Assembly: GCA_027943335.1 (NCBI GenBank)
Contig: BSBK01000524.1
Span: 1,587,001-1,651,000 of the forward strand
Direction: 5' to 3'
DNA from: Chamaecyparis obtusa
Lineage: Eukaryota; Streptophyta; Pinopsida; Cupressales; Cupressaceae
DNA: 64,000 bases
The notes under the pieces are model-generated. The model made no database searches and had not been told where the DNA came from. It was given only the letters and a program-made list of their open reading frames with translations. A program made the position numbers and the translations under genes. Positions within the stretch are counted from its first letter, which is position 1. Each line of letters opens with the position of its first letter. Of this stretch, positions 10,686 through 22,700 are shown piece by piece.

Positions 10686-11032
10686 TGTAGAAACTGATGA
10701 AATATCAGATTCAACTCCAAGATCCAGTTGCATGCAATAAACCTGTTACATAGAATGAAGCAAAAAATGAAAAAATCAAAACCCTCTTGTGCTCAAAAAT
10801 GTCAGAGCTCAAAATGTATTAAGAGTGAATGACCGAAATAATTACAAAAGCGGCTTATAAGGACAGAAACCCTAAAGCCCAAAAAAGCTAGGTTGTGCAA
10901 TAATAATTAATAAAAATATTAATTATTATGCACCTAAAAGAGATAGCTTAAGTGAAAAAGAATAATAGAGGGCTTAAGTAATTAAACCGAAATGATTTAA
11001 TTATAAAGTCAAATATAACTATTATTCTAACA
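10686..11032 (-). repeat. Element A 5' LTR
   Basis: 347 bp, differing from the 3' LTR at 9 positions by my count, with intact TG...CA ends and followed by the TSD AAATG. Confidence 0.95.
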
Positions 11033-11185
11033 AAATGTGCTAGTGATCGTATAAAATTACTTTAGGCCTCCAGTATTGATGAGATGTACAAGTGTAAAAT
11101 GTTTTTGAGAGACTATGATCAATTTGTGCAGTGTACATAAATGCAAGGCAATGGTTATTCTCGATGATCGACAGGTAGCTAGGAC

Positions 11186-11633
11186 TAAAGATAACACAAC
11201 TCAAGAGACCATCATAGGTTGTCTCTTTCTTCAGTCTATATTATTGACAGAATGTGTTACCTTTCATTAGCTCATCAAATCTAGGGATTTGAAAGAATTT
11301 AATAGAATATTTTCATGACAATGTATATTATTTAAGTTGACGTTGCATGAATTTATCTACTTCATGCACTTGTATACTATGAAGATGGTGATAAAGAAGC
11401 ATCTCCTCCCATGGCCATTCTTGTTTATCGCCATCCTCATAGTCTACAAGTGCGCGAAGTAGATAAATTTGTGCAACATCAACTTAAATAATATATGTTG
11501 TCATGAAAATATTCTATTAAATTCTTTCAAATCCCCAGATTTGATGAGCTAATGAAAGGTAAAACATTCTGTCAATAATATAGATCGAAGAAAGAGACAA
11601 CCTATGATGGTCTCTTGAGCTGTGTTAACTTTA
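11186..11633. repeat. Long hairpin: 210-bp inverted arms, 28-bp loop
   Basis: The left arm 11186-11395 and the right arm 11424-11633 are near-perfect reverse complements of equal length. Paired landmarks are CAAGAGACCATCATAGGTTG, ATGAAAGGT, TTTAATAGAATATTTTCATG and TAAATTTGTGC/GCATGAATTTA. The loop is about 11396-11423. No coding capacity is seen. It could be a foldback transposon or an inverted duplication that would give double-stranded RNA if transcribed. Confidence 0.92.
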
Positions 11634-11639
11634 ATGTGC

Positions 11640-12030
11640 CTATCCGTCAATTTTTTAACAATTTATAATTAATTCTGATGGAAGTGCTATGCATTTGACA
11701 GACAAAATGTCAGAAAAAAATAATTTATGACATTTCATGTGACAGTAATGCTATACATTCGACAGGGAAACCTGTCGGAGAATACTACACAATTGTCGCT
11801 CTTCCGATAGTTTAAGTGTTGTAAATAGCAAATTTTTGATAAAAATTTTGATAGAATATTTGATAGTGAGGCCATATCACCGACAGGTAGATCTATCAGC
11901 ATTTGATGCAAATTGTCGCTATTCCAACAGTTCTAATGTCGGAAAGAATATGTTTTCGACAGTTAGTTCTAACAGAGATTGTATATTTCCGATAGGTCTT
12001 GTTATCAAAATTTTGATGGATGAATCGTAG
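11640..12030. repeat. Array of short CGACAG / CTGTCGG motifs in both orientations
   Basis: Short related motifs alternate in orientation: GACAGACAAAATGTCAG, TTCGACAGG, CCTGTCGGA, AATTGTCGCTCTTCCGATAG, CCGACAGGTAG, AATTGTCGCTATTCCAACAG, AATGTCGGA, TTCGACAGTT and TTCCGATAGG. CGACAGGTAG also occurs at about 11169, on the far side of the long hairpin. Such subterminal arrays are typical of CACTA-type DNA transposons, but I cannot identify terminal repeats or transposase. Confidence 0.5.
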
Positions 12031-12344
12031 GAAATGCCATAATGAAGCTGTTGTCATTTGCAAGTTTCCAATGTGACATGGTGTTGGTAAACCAATAGAT
12101 ATGTCTTCTGTTGCAATCTTCTATGCAAAAACTGCAGCGGACTCAGGTGTCAAAATTCTGACAAATGAGCATTGCAAATCTGACAAATGGCCGTCGAAAT
12201 TTGACCTCAAATGTGTTAGTGAGATTCATCACAAGTAAGGTGATAATTTTATTAGAGATTATAGATCTGTATCAAAAAATTGAGTGTCAAATAGCAGATA
12301 ATTACCTATTGCTTTTTGACAATTGTAATAGAGTTTTTGGATAA
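12031..12344. other. No feature recognised
   Basis: AT-rich sequence between the short-motif array and an LTR remnant. No coding or structural signal is seen. Confidence 0.4.
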
Positions 12345-12795
12345 AATCTCTTAACAGAGTAGACTTAACAATCTTATGTAAATCTCTTAACCGAGTGCAC
12401 ACTTCATTAGTGTTGTTAAAATCCTATAACTAGGTAGATCTATCTGATCTGACATGTCACTCCTAATAGGGTGAGATCACCATAAGTGATCAAAACTTGT
12501 AGCCCTAACAGGAAAACCTTTTCTATCTGTAGTAGTGAAGAATTTGTGGGTGTCATCCCCACCGCAGTTTTTACCTTCTAACAAGGGTTTCTGCATTACC
12601 AATATGCTTGTGTCATGTGATTGTGATATTGATTTCATGTTGTTTACTTACTTAAGTTAACTAGATGATTGATTCATGCAATTAGATTCAAGTTGTTTTG
12701 GTCGGTTATCATTGTTTATGGTTATAGATCTGAAAAGTTTACAAGTAAAAGATTTGAAGGCAATGATTCACCCCTCCCCTCTCAGTTCCTATCTC
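12345..12795 (+). mobile_element. Degenerate copia-type LTR fragment
   Basis: It carries LTR landmarks in plus orientation: CTCTTAACAGAGTAGAC, TTGTGGGTGTCATCCCCACC (about 12547-12566) and a terminal GATTCACCCCTCCCCTCTCA (12766-12785). The central part matches the reverse complement of the element H LTR around 39255-39350. The last bases of the LTR are missing, and the sequence joins the truncated integrase end of the Tat-like element. Confidence 0.7.
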
Positions 12796-13832
12796 TCCTA
12801 ATTCCAATAGTAATAGCTAGACCTTAGTATCTGATGAGTTGTAGCTTCTGCTAATCCATGTCTAGTACCATACTTATCATGAAATTATGTGAGAACTAGC
12901 TCATCTTTTTTTCGATCTAAACATCATAGATACAATCCATCATAATTGTGTTTGTAGAGCTTCCCATTTTTCAACATGTATGAACTACTCTTATTCTTAA
13001 GTGCTCTCCACTAAGAACCATTCAATCCATTCGGACAACAATTTTGTAGCAAGTAGTAGACTATGTCTTGATACCATACGCCAGTGACTATTCCTTCATT
13101 AGTGTACACCTGGCACACCAAACCTTGTTCTGTCTCAGCCATCATCTTGGTGAGGCCTTGACCTCTCACCAATTTCATCGGCAGGATCTCAATGTCAAAT
13201 TACTACAATATTTCCATCCATTTGCCTCTTCGTTCTCTGAGTTCATTTTTCATTAGTAAGGATTTGACTGCTAGATCTAGAACAATAGCAAAGACCTTAC
13301 TCTGAAGTATGTAGTGTCTAAATTTCTTCACAGCCTTCACCAAGGTGAAAGATTGCTTATCCAAATTAGGATACTTGAGTTCTACGTTCTTCAGTGGGAA
13401 GCTCATGAAATAAATCGGCCTTTCATCTTCACCTTATTTCTTTTGCATGAGGATTCCTGCACATGAATGTTCTAAAGCAAATGAGTAGACTTTAAATGGT
13501 AGAATATAATTAGGACTGACCAAGACTAGAGCAGTGGAAATGGATGTTTTGATTTCTTTGAAGGCCTCTTTAGCCAGGGTGTTCCATTTGATTTTAGCAT
13601 CCTTATTCAACATATCATTTAAAGGACACACTATCTCTGCAAAACCACTGATGAACTTCCTGACAAAGTTGATTTTCCTGAAAAAGGACTTCAATTCCTT
13701 CCTGCTATTTGGTGGAACCAATTTGAGGATAGATTCAACCCTTTCAGGGTCAATTGAGATGCCTGTCTTAGATATAATGTGCCTGAGAATTTTTCCTTGA
13801 GTCACCCCAAAGACACACTTCTTAGGATTCAA
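12796..13832 (-). pseudogene. pol: Ty3/gypsy RNase H and start of integrase
   Basis: The frame continues from the RT palm into the thumb and connection (PLNDMLNKDAKIKWN, SFALEHSCAGILMQKK). RNase H sequence follows (YFMSFPLKNVELKYPNLDKQ, KSLLMKNELRERRGKWMEIL). A segment resembling the gypsy integrase zinc-binding region comes next (YDGLYL, FHDKYGTRHGLAEATTHQIL). It stops at about 12796, where an unrelated LTR fragment begins. Several in-frame stops make it inactive; the integrase catalytic core is absent. Confidence 0.82.
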
Positions 13833-14789
13833 AGAAATCCCATAATTTCAACACCTCTTCAAAACTTTTTGCAAATCTTCGATGTGGTCTGCCTCGTTCC
13901 TGGAGAAAACTATGAGGTCATCCATGTATATAATAATGCACTTGTTGACTAGACCCTTGAATGCCTCATCCATAGCCCATTGGAAAGTAGCTCTTGCATT
14001 GATCAGACCAAATGACATGTGATGATAGGCAAATGTTCCCCATTTTGTAGTGAAGGCCATTTTCAGGCGGTCTTCTTCCTTCACCATGACTTGGTTGTAC
14101 CCTGAGTAGCCATCTAGAAAGGACATCATTTGGGAACCATTGACCACTTGTAACACTTCATCCAGGGAAGGAAAAGGATAGTTGTCCTTCTGAGAGGATC
14201 TGTTCAAATTTCTAAAGTCCACACAGAGCCAAACCTCTCCACTTTTCTTCCTTATAGGGACAAGATTGGCGACCCAAGTTGAATGTTGAATGGGAAAAAT
14301 TGTCTTGGCATCAAACAACTTCTGCACTTCCTTTTGAATTACTGGCTTGATCATGGGGTTTACTGGTCTTTTCCTCTGGCAGAAAGGTTTAGCATCTAGG
14401 TTCAGTCAGCTGTTGTGGACAATAACATTGGGATCATAGGTTTTCAAATCTTCATAGCACCATGCTATGATGTCTCTATATTTTGTGAGGAGTTCGACCA
14501 TCTGTTTCTTTTCTTCCAGAGTGCCTACCTTTCCTATACAGACTTCCCTAGGTTTGAGCTTCATTCCCAAGTTGTGGAGTTCACAATTGTCTCCACCTAC
14601 TACTAGTGTTTTCCCTCTCTCCTGAGCATGTTTGTCTTTGTCAAAAATTATCTCTAGAGCTACCATACCTTTTGGGATGGAATTTATTTTCAAATTAAAA
14701 ATCCCTAAGTCATCGGGCTCCTCTATTTCATCTTCTTCTTCGTTAATGCTCTGTTTGTCAAAAATCCCTACGTTCATGATGAATTCCAA
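13833..14789 (-). pseudogene. pol: Ty3/gypsy reverse transcriptase
   Basis: RT motifs in order are VWLCVDFRNLN, YPFPSLDEVL, FLDGYSGYNQV, MAFTTKWGTFAYHHMSFGL and the catalytic YMDD within IIIYMDDLIVFS (about 13900-13935). The upstream part (14406-14789) holds the usual gypsy linker with LLTKYRDIIAWCYEDL. The YMDD motif and core residues look intact. A stop separates the linker from the RT core, and another lies at about 13847. It shares one frame with the protease and the extra RNase H. Confidence 0.93.
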
Positions 14790-15045
14790 TATTTGTTGAT
14801 CATCTTGAAATACCTAGAATTTTTTGATGTTATCAGGGACAACTGGTACAACCATGAGTTCCATAGAGAATTTCTTCAATTTGGATTTCTCTAGCAGTTG
14901 TAGGGAGTTTGCAGACACTACTAAAGCATTGGCAATAATATTCTTTCTCCTCAGGACACTCTGAATGTTAAAGACTTCAAAGTCTTTGATTAGGTCTTAG
15001 ATGTGGTTGTGGTATGAGACCAATCATTTTTCAGTGAAGGAATAT

Positions 15046-15281
15046 TGGCTCTTGATATGTGGGACTATCAATTGTGAGTCACCTTCCACTATTATTGCTT
15101 TCACTTTCTTCTCATGTGCCAGGAGGAGACCACGAGTTAGAGTCTCATACTTGGCAACATTGTTGGTGTAGTAGAATTGAAACTAGTAAGCAGCATAATA
15201 TGAACCCCCATGAGGGTTAACTAATTCGATCCCAGCTCCTGCTCCTAGCTTGCACTTGGAGCCATCGAACTGAAGTTTCCA
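15046..15281 (-). pseudogene. Extra RNase H domain between protease and RT
   Basis: Minus-strand translation gives LQFDGSKCKLGAGAGIELV, then YTNNVAKYETLTRGLLLAHE and KAIIVEGDSQLIV. This is the plant Tat-type additional RNase H pattern with Asp (FDGS), Glu (YETL) and Asp (GDSQ). It is in the same frame as protease upstream and RT downstream; one TAG lies inside it (15183-15185). In the Tat/Ogre order I know, the additional RNase H follows the RT-linked RNase H, so this position is unusual. Confidence 0.8.
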
Positions 15282-15999
15282 TATTGAATGGTTTTTTTTA
15301 GAAAATGTCTTGACTTGGGGTTCCGGGATTACTTATGGTAGAGGGGCCTCGGTTCGAGGTTTTGTAGGGGTCATGAGTGGCAACAAGTCTTCTTTACTTG
15401 GAGTTTCCATCTCTCATTCATCTAAGATTTCTCTTTTTGAAAGTGGGACCCACTTCATCTTTTGTTTGTTCTTGACATCATGCCAAACCTCATGGTACGG
15501 AGGCAGGAAACCATCATCAGAAGAGCTCCAATCCTCTTGTATAAACTTTTCAATCATAGGGCCTTGGGGTTCTTCACTGAGCAGAGATTCCTCCTCACTT
15601 GAAAAAGTTGCTACATTCTCAGGAGGTTTGGATATGTCTGATATCTAGTTATTAACTCATACCACTGCCTCTTGACAGCTTCGACATGTGAACTCTGAAT
15701 GGTTCATCTAATGAAGACAACAATACCCGGGTAGCATCAGTATGTTGGGATTAGCGTCTAGGCCCAAATGTCTTATATTCTTTTTCACACCACTTATGAA
15801 TTCTGTGAGAATTTCTTCAGAGATTTGGACATCTATCAAACCCTAAATGGGGCTATTGTCAGAGTCTTCTTCCTCCTTGAGCTGAAATGTGAACACCTTG
15901 TCAAAATGGTACACTCCCAGGTTAGCTTGTGAGAAAAAAACTTCATTCAAGGTGTTGTACTTAGTTATCATTTGTTTGAGCTTGGGCTCTACATCTCTC

Positions 16000-16604
16000 T
16001 TAATCTAGTTATTGAGCCCCTTCCATGGTAACCAAAGTTGAGTAAAGTCTGTGGAGAACCACCCTCTCAAAGATCGAGTCCATTCTCAGTTGAGAAAAAT
16101 TCCATAAGTCTCTAGGATGTCTACCACATGAACATCGATGCAATCCTAGATCCTAGGGTTTGTTGTTAGCTGAATAAGTGTGTCCTTCAAGACCCCAATG
16201 ACCTTGACTTCCATTTTATCAAGCTGGATCACCACAAGATTCATTGGCTGAGGATTCATTCCTAGCCTCCAGGATATAGACAATGGAATCACATTACATG
16301 AAGCACCTGAGTCGATTAAGCATTTATGCAGGTTCTTTCCAAATATTTTGAGGCTAAGTAGGAATGGGGGCACTTCTACCCTATCTTTGAACATGGTCAG
16401 CATTGCCTCTGCAACATTTACGTTAGATACATTCTTGGCATTATTGCTGGGTGAGGCTGACTTGGAATGATCCAAGGATTTTAGGAGAGCTTCTCTTTTA
16501 GTGGGACAACTCTGTAGCATATCATACATCAACATATTCATTCTAAATTTCTTTAGTTCCTCTACTGCACTATATCTTTCATTGGCCCAGATTGGATTTT
16601 TCAA
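16000..16604 (-). pseudogene. pol: Ty3/gypsy aspartic protease
   Basis: PFLLSLKIFGKNLHKCLIDS precedes GASCNVIPLS, giving the catalytic DSGA motif (about 16300-16330). Downstream, TYGIFLN and GWFSTDFTQLWLPWKGLNN match the conserved segment that follows protease in Tat-lineage polyproteins. The protease would cut the gag-pol precursor. A stop at about 16146 and others downstream break the frame. It lies between gag and the extra RNase H. Confidence 0.87.
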
Positions 16605-16628
16605 CTCGGTTGAAGGATATGGTGTTGC

Positions 16629-18290
16629 CTAAACAACAGTGGTACTAGGTCCCTTTGAGGGCGTAGGATTATTGCTAGCCCTTGGATCAGGTGGAGTGGG
16701 CTGCATACTTGGAGGAATGCCATTTGTCAAAGGCTCCCTCCTGCTTCTCAAGTTGTGGGTATTTCTATTGTTGTTCTGGAAAGCATGGACTTCAGAATAC
16801 TCTGGTTGGTTTTCTTGATTGAATAGGAAGACAAACTCTTCCTCTGAAGTGTTATTGACTGGAGTTCTATCCGAACTTGGATCGTATGACTCAAAAGCCA
16901 TGGCATTGAAATGGGCCTGGGAACTCTCATAATCTTGAGTTTGTTTATTGTCCCACTCCCCCCTATATTCGTAATCTGGTTGATGCATGTTGGGACCTTG
17001 GGTGTAATTGGCTTCTGATGAACTAAAGAAATTGGCATTGTCCGCAGGGATACTATCATTATTTGGACACATGTTCCAAGTCCTATTTGTCCTTTTCTAC
17101 CCAAACTATTTATCTTGAGAGCCATTCCCATAACTTCCTCCACTATTTTTATTATTGTTGTTGTAATTTCCATAATTACGATTCTGATTTTGAGAGTAAG
17201 TATTCTGGACGACAGTTGGTCGTGGATAATTTCCTTGATTTGGAGTTGGGTTGAACTTCATTCAGGTGATCTCCTCGGTCAACTAGAACAAAATCTAACT
17301 CATTTACTAGAGCTTAATCTAGTTCATTTGGTATAATGACCTTTTTTTCGCACAAGGTAGCCCTATGCGTGTCATATCCTGGGTATGTGATGGCCAACGG
17401 TGGGGTAGCAACATATGGAGTTGGTACCAAATTGATCCTTGGGGTTTGTTGCACTGGAAGTTGATTTTTTTTTGTGAATGGACTAGTCATAACCACATTC
17501 CCCAATGTTGGTGGGATGCCATAACTCCCTCCTACTTGTGGGTCCATTTGTTGAGTGAACAAGATAGCTTCATTTCACACTTTCTCCAAAGTGTCAATAT
17601 CTCCTGGAGGCAGCCTTTTCAAGAATATAGACGTTAATGGGTCTAAGGCATGCAAGTACACTTGTATGGTAGCACCAACTGGTACCATATATGGAGCTTT
17701 AGGCTTTTGGAACATCTTTTGAAAATGGTGATTGAACATAGTGATAGATTCATTGAGGTCTTTTCTCACCGAAATGAACTGGTGATGAAGAGTTGTCAGA
17801 TCCACATATAGTTTGAATTGATTTAGGAACTTTGTTTCAAATTCCCACCAGGTAGCAATGGATCCTCATGGAAAATTTAGATACCAATTATATGTGAACT
17901 CCCCCAGTGTGTAGGGGAAGAGGCAACACATGATGTCTTGATGAGAAATCTCTTTCTGATTGCACAATTCCTTGAATGCTTGGATGTGTTCTTCTGATGT
18001 GCTTGATTCTCCATAGATGAAATGTGGGCAGAATTTCTCAGGATTCTTGGGCAGTTGATGGAGCTGTCCCTACAAGTTTAGTGGTGAACTTTGAGCATTT
18101 GCAAAAAATTCCATTGGAGCCAATGGTGGAGGAGTAGTAGGCGGGGCAGAAATGGTTGGAATTGGAGGTAGATTCAGATGATCCGAAGTATCCTCTCCAT
18201 GCTTTGTTTTGTTGGTGCAAGGCCTGTGAAACTCTGTAAGTTCAAGGAACTCCCCTTTGTTGGGTGAAGATCTAAGGACTCATTAAAATC
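16629..18290 (-). pseudogene. gag: Ty3/gypsy gag, broken
   Basis: The retrotransposon gag core reads HIQAFKELCNQKEISHQDIM, LFPYTLGEFTYNWYLNFP, ESITMFNHHFQKMFQ and YLHALDPLTSIFLKRLPPGD (about 17575-18050), all typical of the gypsy gag family. A C-terminal low-complexity region (16629-17072) rich in N, Q and E precedes protease. At least one frameshift lies between about 17072 and 17314, and there are several stops. The start codon is not clear. The frame begins just downstream of the primer-binding site, as expected for gag. Confidence 0.87.
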
Positions 18291-18340
18291 TCTAGGGAGA
18301 GAATGATTCAATATTCTAGGGTGTCCTTTTTGAGGGCCCT

Positions 18341-18353
18341 CCTTCTAGTGCCA
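18341..18353 (-). other. Probable primer-binding site of the Tat-like element
   Basis: On the minus strand TGGCACTAGAAGG, continuing GAGGGCCC, lies four bases downstream of a CAACA end and just before gag. It begins with TGG as tRNA-primed sites do. The matching tRNA is not assigned. Confidence 0.6.
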
Positions 18354-18357
18354 CTTT

Positions 18358-19770
18358 TGTTGAGCATCATTTTTACACAAAGACATCATCTAGGAATTTG
18401 CGTGAGCAACTTCCCCTCTTGGAAGATTGATGGAATCAATCTCAAGGTTCCTTTTGGCTGGGTCTCAACCGCTTAGATAGCTCAATGGAAGAAAAATGTG
18501 TATTTTTTAACAAGGAGGCCTTTGATGGTTCTTCTCTTAAGGGAAACTACAAAACAAACTTTAGGAAACCAAGATATCTCTTTTTTTGCCACAATTTTTA
18601 GATTTAAGGACAAAAGCAATGCTAATTTAACTAATCTACTAAAAGTAACTTGCAAAGAGGGTTAGAAAATGTAGGGTAACAAGAGATTTGAAAGGAATTA
18701 CTAAAAAGAAATCTAATGGACATATGCTAATATCACACCACCATGTGAATTAAATAACCAAGAAGATGAAGAAACCCATAAAACAAAGATCAGATCATGT
18801 CACAATCTTTAGGGGAATGGGTGCAATCATCAACAGAATCAAACAAATGGAGACGTATGATAAGTTAAAACTCATCAGATCACAAAGCCACTCCAGATTT
18901 GTGCACACATGAGACAAGTTAATCTTCAAGCACCAAAAAATGATCTTCTTAGAGATTCGTCACAACATAGCAATGTAATACCAGCAAACACCAAACTAAA
19001 GGTCGCAGACTTAAAATCATTAAACAACCAATTGGCTCTTTGAAATAAAGAATGAGCAAATCACACATTCACAAATTTTGCATAGATAGCAGATCAATCA
19101 CACCATGAATGAAGCACCAATTGTATTTGTTGTATTAATCATCAAGTCGACACTCATTACATCATTTTATTACAATTTATGGAGCTCTGCTCTTATTTTC
19201 ACAGCTAGGGTTTCACTGCAACTAAAACTTGAAAGTAAATCTAAACTAAAGCTTGCATTAAAGAATATACTTCTAAAGCTTAACTAAGCTAGCCTAGCAT
19301 TGAATTAATCCTCATGAATTACAAAGATTTGAATAAATCTGGCATTAAACAACTCATAAACGGAGCTAGAACTTGCGCATGCACTGGACAATCTTCATGT
19401 TTGCACCCTTGACCCTTGGTTCTAGCATCTCCACATGGACCCAACTGGAAGAGATCCCAAAATCACACACAAACAATCCCAAAAAGGAAGCCTAGATGAA
19501 TGGAAAGTGATCTCTGAGATAACTGGAGTTAACTTTCAGACATGCCAAAAATGCTCAAATCCTGATAGTTGGTTCGAAAAAATCAAGACCCAAAATTGAC
19601 TAAGTACCAAGCCCTTCATCTCCAAAATTTTGGACTTGTCAGACTTATTAGACTTTTATGTGGCGGAAAGACTTATGGCCAAAATGCTGAAAATCAAGCA
19701 CTACAAAATTGGCTAAGTGTCAAAACTAAATTTCTTGTACACAAAATTTGGCAGGTTTTGAGCTGGAAGC
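18358..19770 (-). other. Non-coding R-U5-like part of the 5' LTR
   Basis: No conserved frame is seen. Minus-strand reading shows AATAAAATG-type signals near 19160 and a TTTTTGGTGCTTG stretch near 18935. The sequence leads directly into the CAACA end and primer-binding site. It starts immediately after the stop of the large unknown reading frame. Confidence 0.5.
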
Positions 19771-22700
19771 TCACTGGCTGGGAGGCACTTTTGGATGTGC
19801 TTTCTTGAACCTATCTACTATCTCCAGCACCTTATCAAAGTCCCACATCTTGATCCCTTGAAGGATCTCTCTCTGCCTATCTCTAAAATCAATCAATTCT
19901 TTTGCAAAAGCCTTTATTTCTTCCTCTTGACTTAGCATTTTTTGAATTTCCTCCTTCTGGTAGAACATCTATTGGAGGTCTTCCTTAGAATTTACCCCTT
20001 GAAATATGCCTAGATATTGATCGATGATGTCATTTACTAAATGCATGGTCTTATAATCATCTTCATCAAACAAATCTAGATCCAAACCTTCAAAGAACTC
20101 CTGCAGCTCCTTTGCAAAAAGTGTTATGTCATCCCTTCTTTTATTCAACCTCTTGAGAATCTTCTCAAATACGGCCAATGTCACTACTATCTCTTGTATC
20201 CATTCTTCAAAATTATCCAATTCTACCCCTTCATAAATCTTCATTAGGACCTAGAAGCATTGCTTTCTTATCATCGTTAACTCATCCAATACCTTTTGCG
20301 AGTTGAGGATGGTTTCTTCTACACCATTTTATTCACTCATGATCTCCACTAAAGAAGTTATTCCCGCCAAAATGTTCGAGAAGGGCCTTAAGATTCTCCT
20401 AAGAGATAAGCTAGTGAACTGCACAAAATCTAGCTTCCATTCAGCACAAGCCTGTACAAAATAATGTGGAACATCTGTATCTATATCCCCTTTCTTCTCC
20501 AAAATTGCCTATAATGAGGCTTCGAGGTTATTAGGGTCAATTGGACCCACTGTCTTTAGAATTAATTTCTTCATAGCTTCCTTTTACTCTTCCAGAGCTT
20601 TTATCCTTTCTTCAGCTTTATTCATGAAGCCTAGAGTGTGTTTCAAGCCCAAATTAGCCAAGGTTTTTCTACCTTCCCTAATTAGTTCTCCCAAGTCTAC
20701 CTCATCCAACACATAATCATCTGGAGTGATCTCATTTATACCAACATCCATTATAGGAACAACTACCTGTGCTTTCCACCTCCCTATTTGGTCTTGTGTT
20801 ACATATGACATTCTCCTTGCTTGGGGAACTGATGCCATTTGGTAGAAAGCGTGCCCTAGCATGGTCATGTCAACCTCATCATCAGTGTATACTCTAACCC
20901 TTGACTGCACTTCTTTGGTAAATCATGTGGGCTTTGAGAATGCATTCAATGGCTTATAGGGAGAAGCCAATGCAGAAGAGGTTGCTAAGTGTTCTATCCT
21001 TATTTCCTCTTGAACTTCTTCTTCTCTCATTTCCTGCTCATTCCTAGCATCATGTTCATGTTCTCCCTCATCAACAGTTTGCTGCTCATCAACCATTTGA
21101 TCCTCAGTATCTGTTTGTGGCTTATCTTCTTTAGTATGAGGTTCCTCTTCCACCCGTAACTCTCCCTTGTCATTTGGCTCCTCAAATCCTACATGAATTT
21201 CTTCCATTTTCTCTCTGCCAATGACTTATGCTTCTTTCTCCGGCTCCTACAAGCTCTGGGGCATTGAGTCAATGTCAACTTGGGGAGGAATATTGAGTGG
21301 GGGAGGTGTAGGAGACACAAGGGGAGTGGTTGAATGTGCTGGTGGAGGTGGATTCGAAAGGGGAACATGGGATGAAGAAGGTTGTTGAGGCAACATAGTA
21401 TTATGTACAGGAGTGGAAAGTGGAATAGTGGGAGGCTCTTGAAGTGGAACAGTAGGAGGTGTGGAAGGATGAGGTGGAGGCATAGGTGGAATGGATGAAA
21501 CCAATGGTACCTATGTACTTTCTCCTTCTTTTGAGGTGACCCCAATAGAAGAGTCCTTTTCTAGTTCTATAGTTTCTCCTTGGTCCTCGATCATCTCAAC
21601 ATCATTTCGCTATGGAGGTCCCTATTGTAGATCCTGTCCCATGCCACTAAAAAGACTAGTGAACTACATAGGAGCTTGTTGCTCAGACTCCTTGAACCCA
21701 TGCAACCCTGCAAAATCTATGATGTTGAATTCATCATCACCGAGGGAATCTAGATTTATTGGCTCTACCTATGTAGCCCCTTTAGCATCCTTAGGATCAT
21801 CATTCATTATCCTCCTTTTCTTTAAGAATCTTGTAGACTAGGCCCTCCTATTGAGGGGAAGCTCATCCAAATCATCTTCATCGTCCTCCACCAGGGTATC
21901 CATATGTGTGGGTGTTGAGCCTCTCTTCCTCTTGTACACATGAACCTTGGTCACTCTAGACGGCTTGGGCCCTATGATCTTGAATTTTGCTCTCTTTGCT
22001 GAGATTTGAGAGTCTTAGTCACTAGGTGAAGGTGGCTTTGGTGGTGCAGTGCTTCCAGTCATCCTGGTTTTTACCTTCTTGGAGTGCATGGCCAAACCAT
22101 ATATGGTAGGATGCTCATGTTGATACACATTTTTTGGCTTTAGAGGGGCAGCCTCTTTGAATTGTGGTTTTAGTATCTTTTCTCCCTTCTTCTTTTCTCA
22201 AGAGGGTTTCTATGGGAGTTGCTTCATGGGGAGTGGTTGCATTGGAAAAGGATAAGAAATCCAAGACTTTGTTAGCTTAATCACATGTTGGGCTTTGAAA
22301 TCCATGCTGTCATTCTCATCTTGATCCACCTCCACGTTCAAGATGGCCCTTGTGAACACCTTTTCTGTATTATATATAGAATTGAAAACTTTATCTAAAT
22401 CAACATCTACCACCTTCTATGGAATCTTCAACAATAGTGCACCCTGTGCCAACCCTAGACTCATCCGATAATAGTCATAGACTCTTACCTCATAATCATC
22501 TACACAATTGGCCCAATGGTCTTCAATATGCAGCTCATGAACATATTATTTTCCCATTATATGGCTATAGGTACCAATGGGGTCAAAGTGCGGCCTCACC
22601 AGATTGTAGGTTGCCAATGGGAATTCATCCCATTCTCTAGTCAATGAATTGCAGAATTTCATGTCAGGTACACAGTGGGGGCCGATGGAAATAGGAAAGT

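Larger units (their letters stand above)
7257..11032 (-). mobile_element. Element A: non-autonomous Ty1/copia retrotransposon
   Basis: Complete 3776-bp element on the minus strand. It has 347-bp LTRs at 7257-7603 (3') and 10686-11032 (5'), a C-run polypurine tract complement at 7604-7610 and a primer-binding site at 10673-10685. The 5-bp TSD AAATG is exact (7252-7256 and 11033-11037). I count 9 mismatches between the LTRs, so insertion is fairly recent. The internal region encodes gag, a zinc knuckle, a protease motif and a pre-integrase segment. Integrase core, reverse transcriptase and RNase H are absent, so movement must have depended on enzymes supplied by another element. Confidence 0.93.

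Noticed and set aside
21189..21545. Leu/His/Pro-rich frame on the minus strand
   Set aside because: Shadow of the proline-rich part of the 1149-codon frame in another phase.
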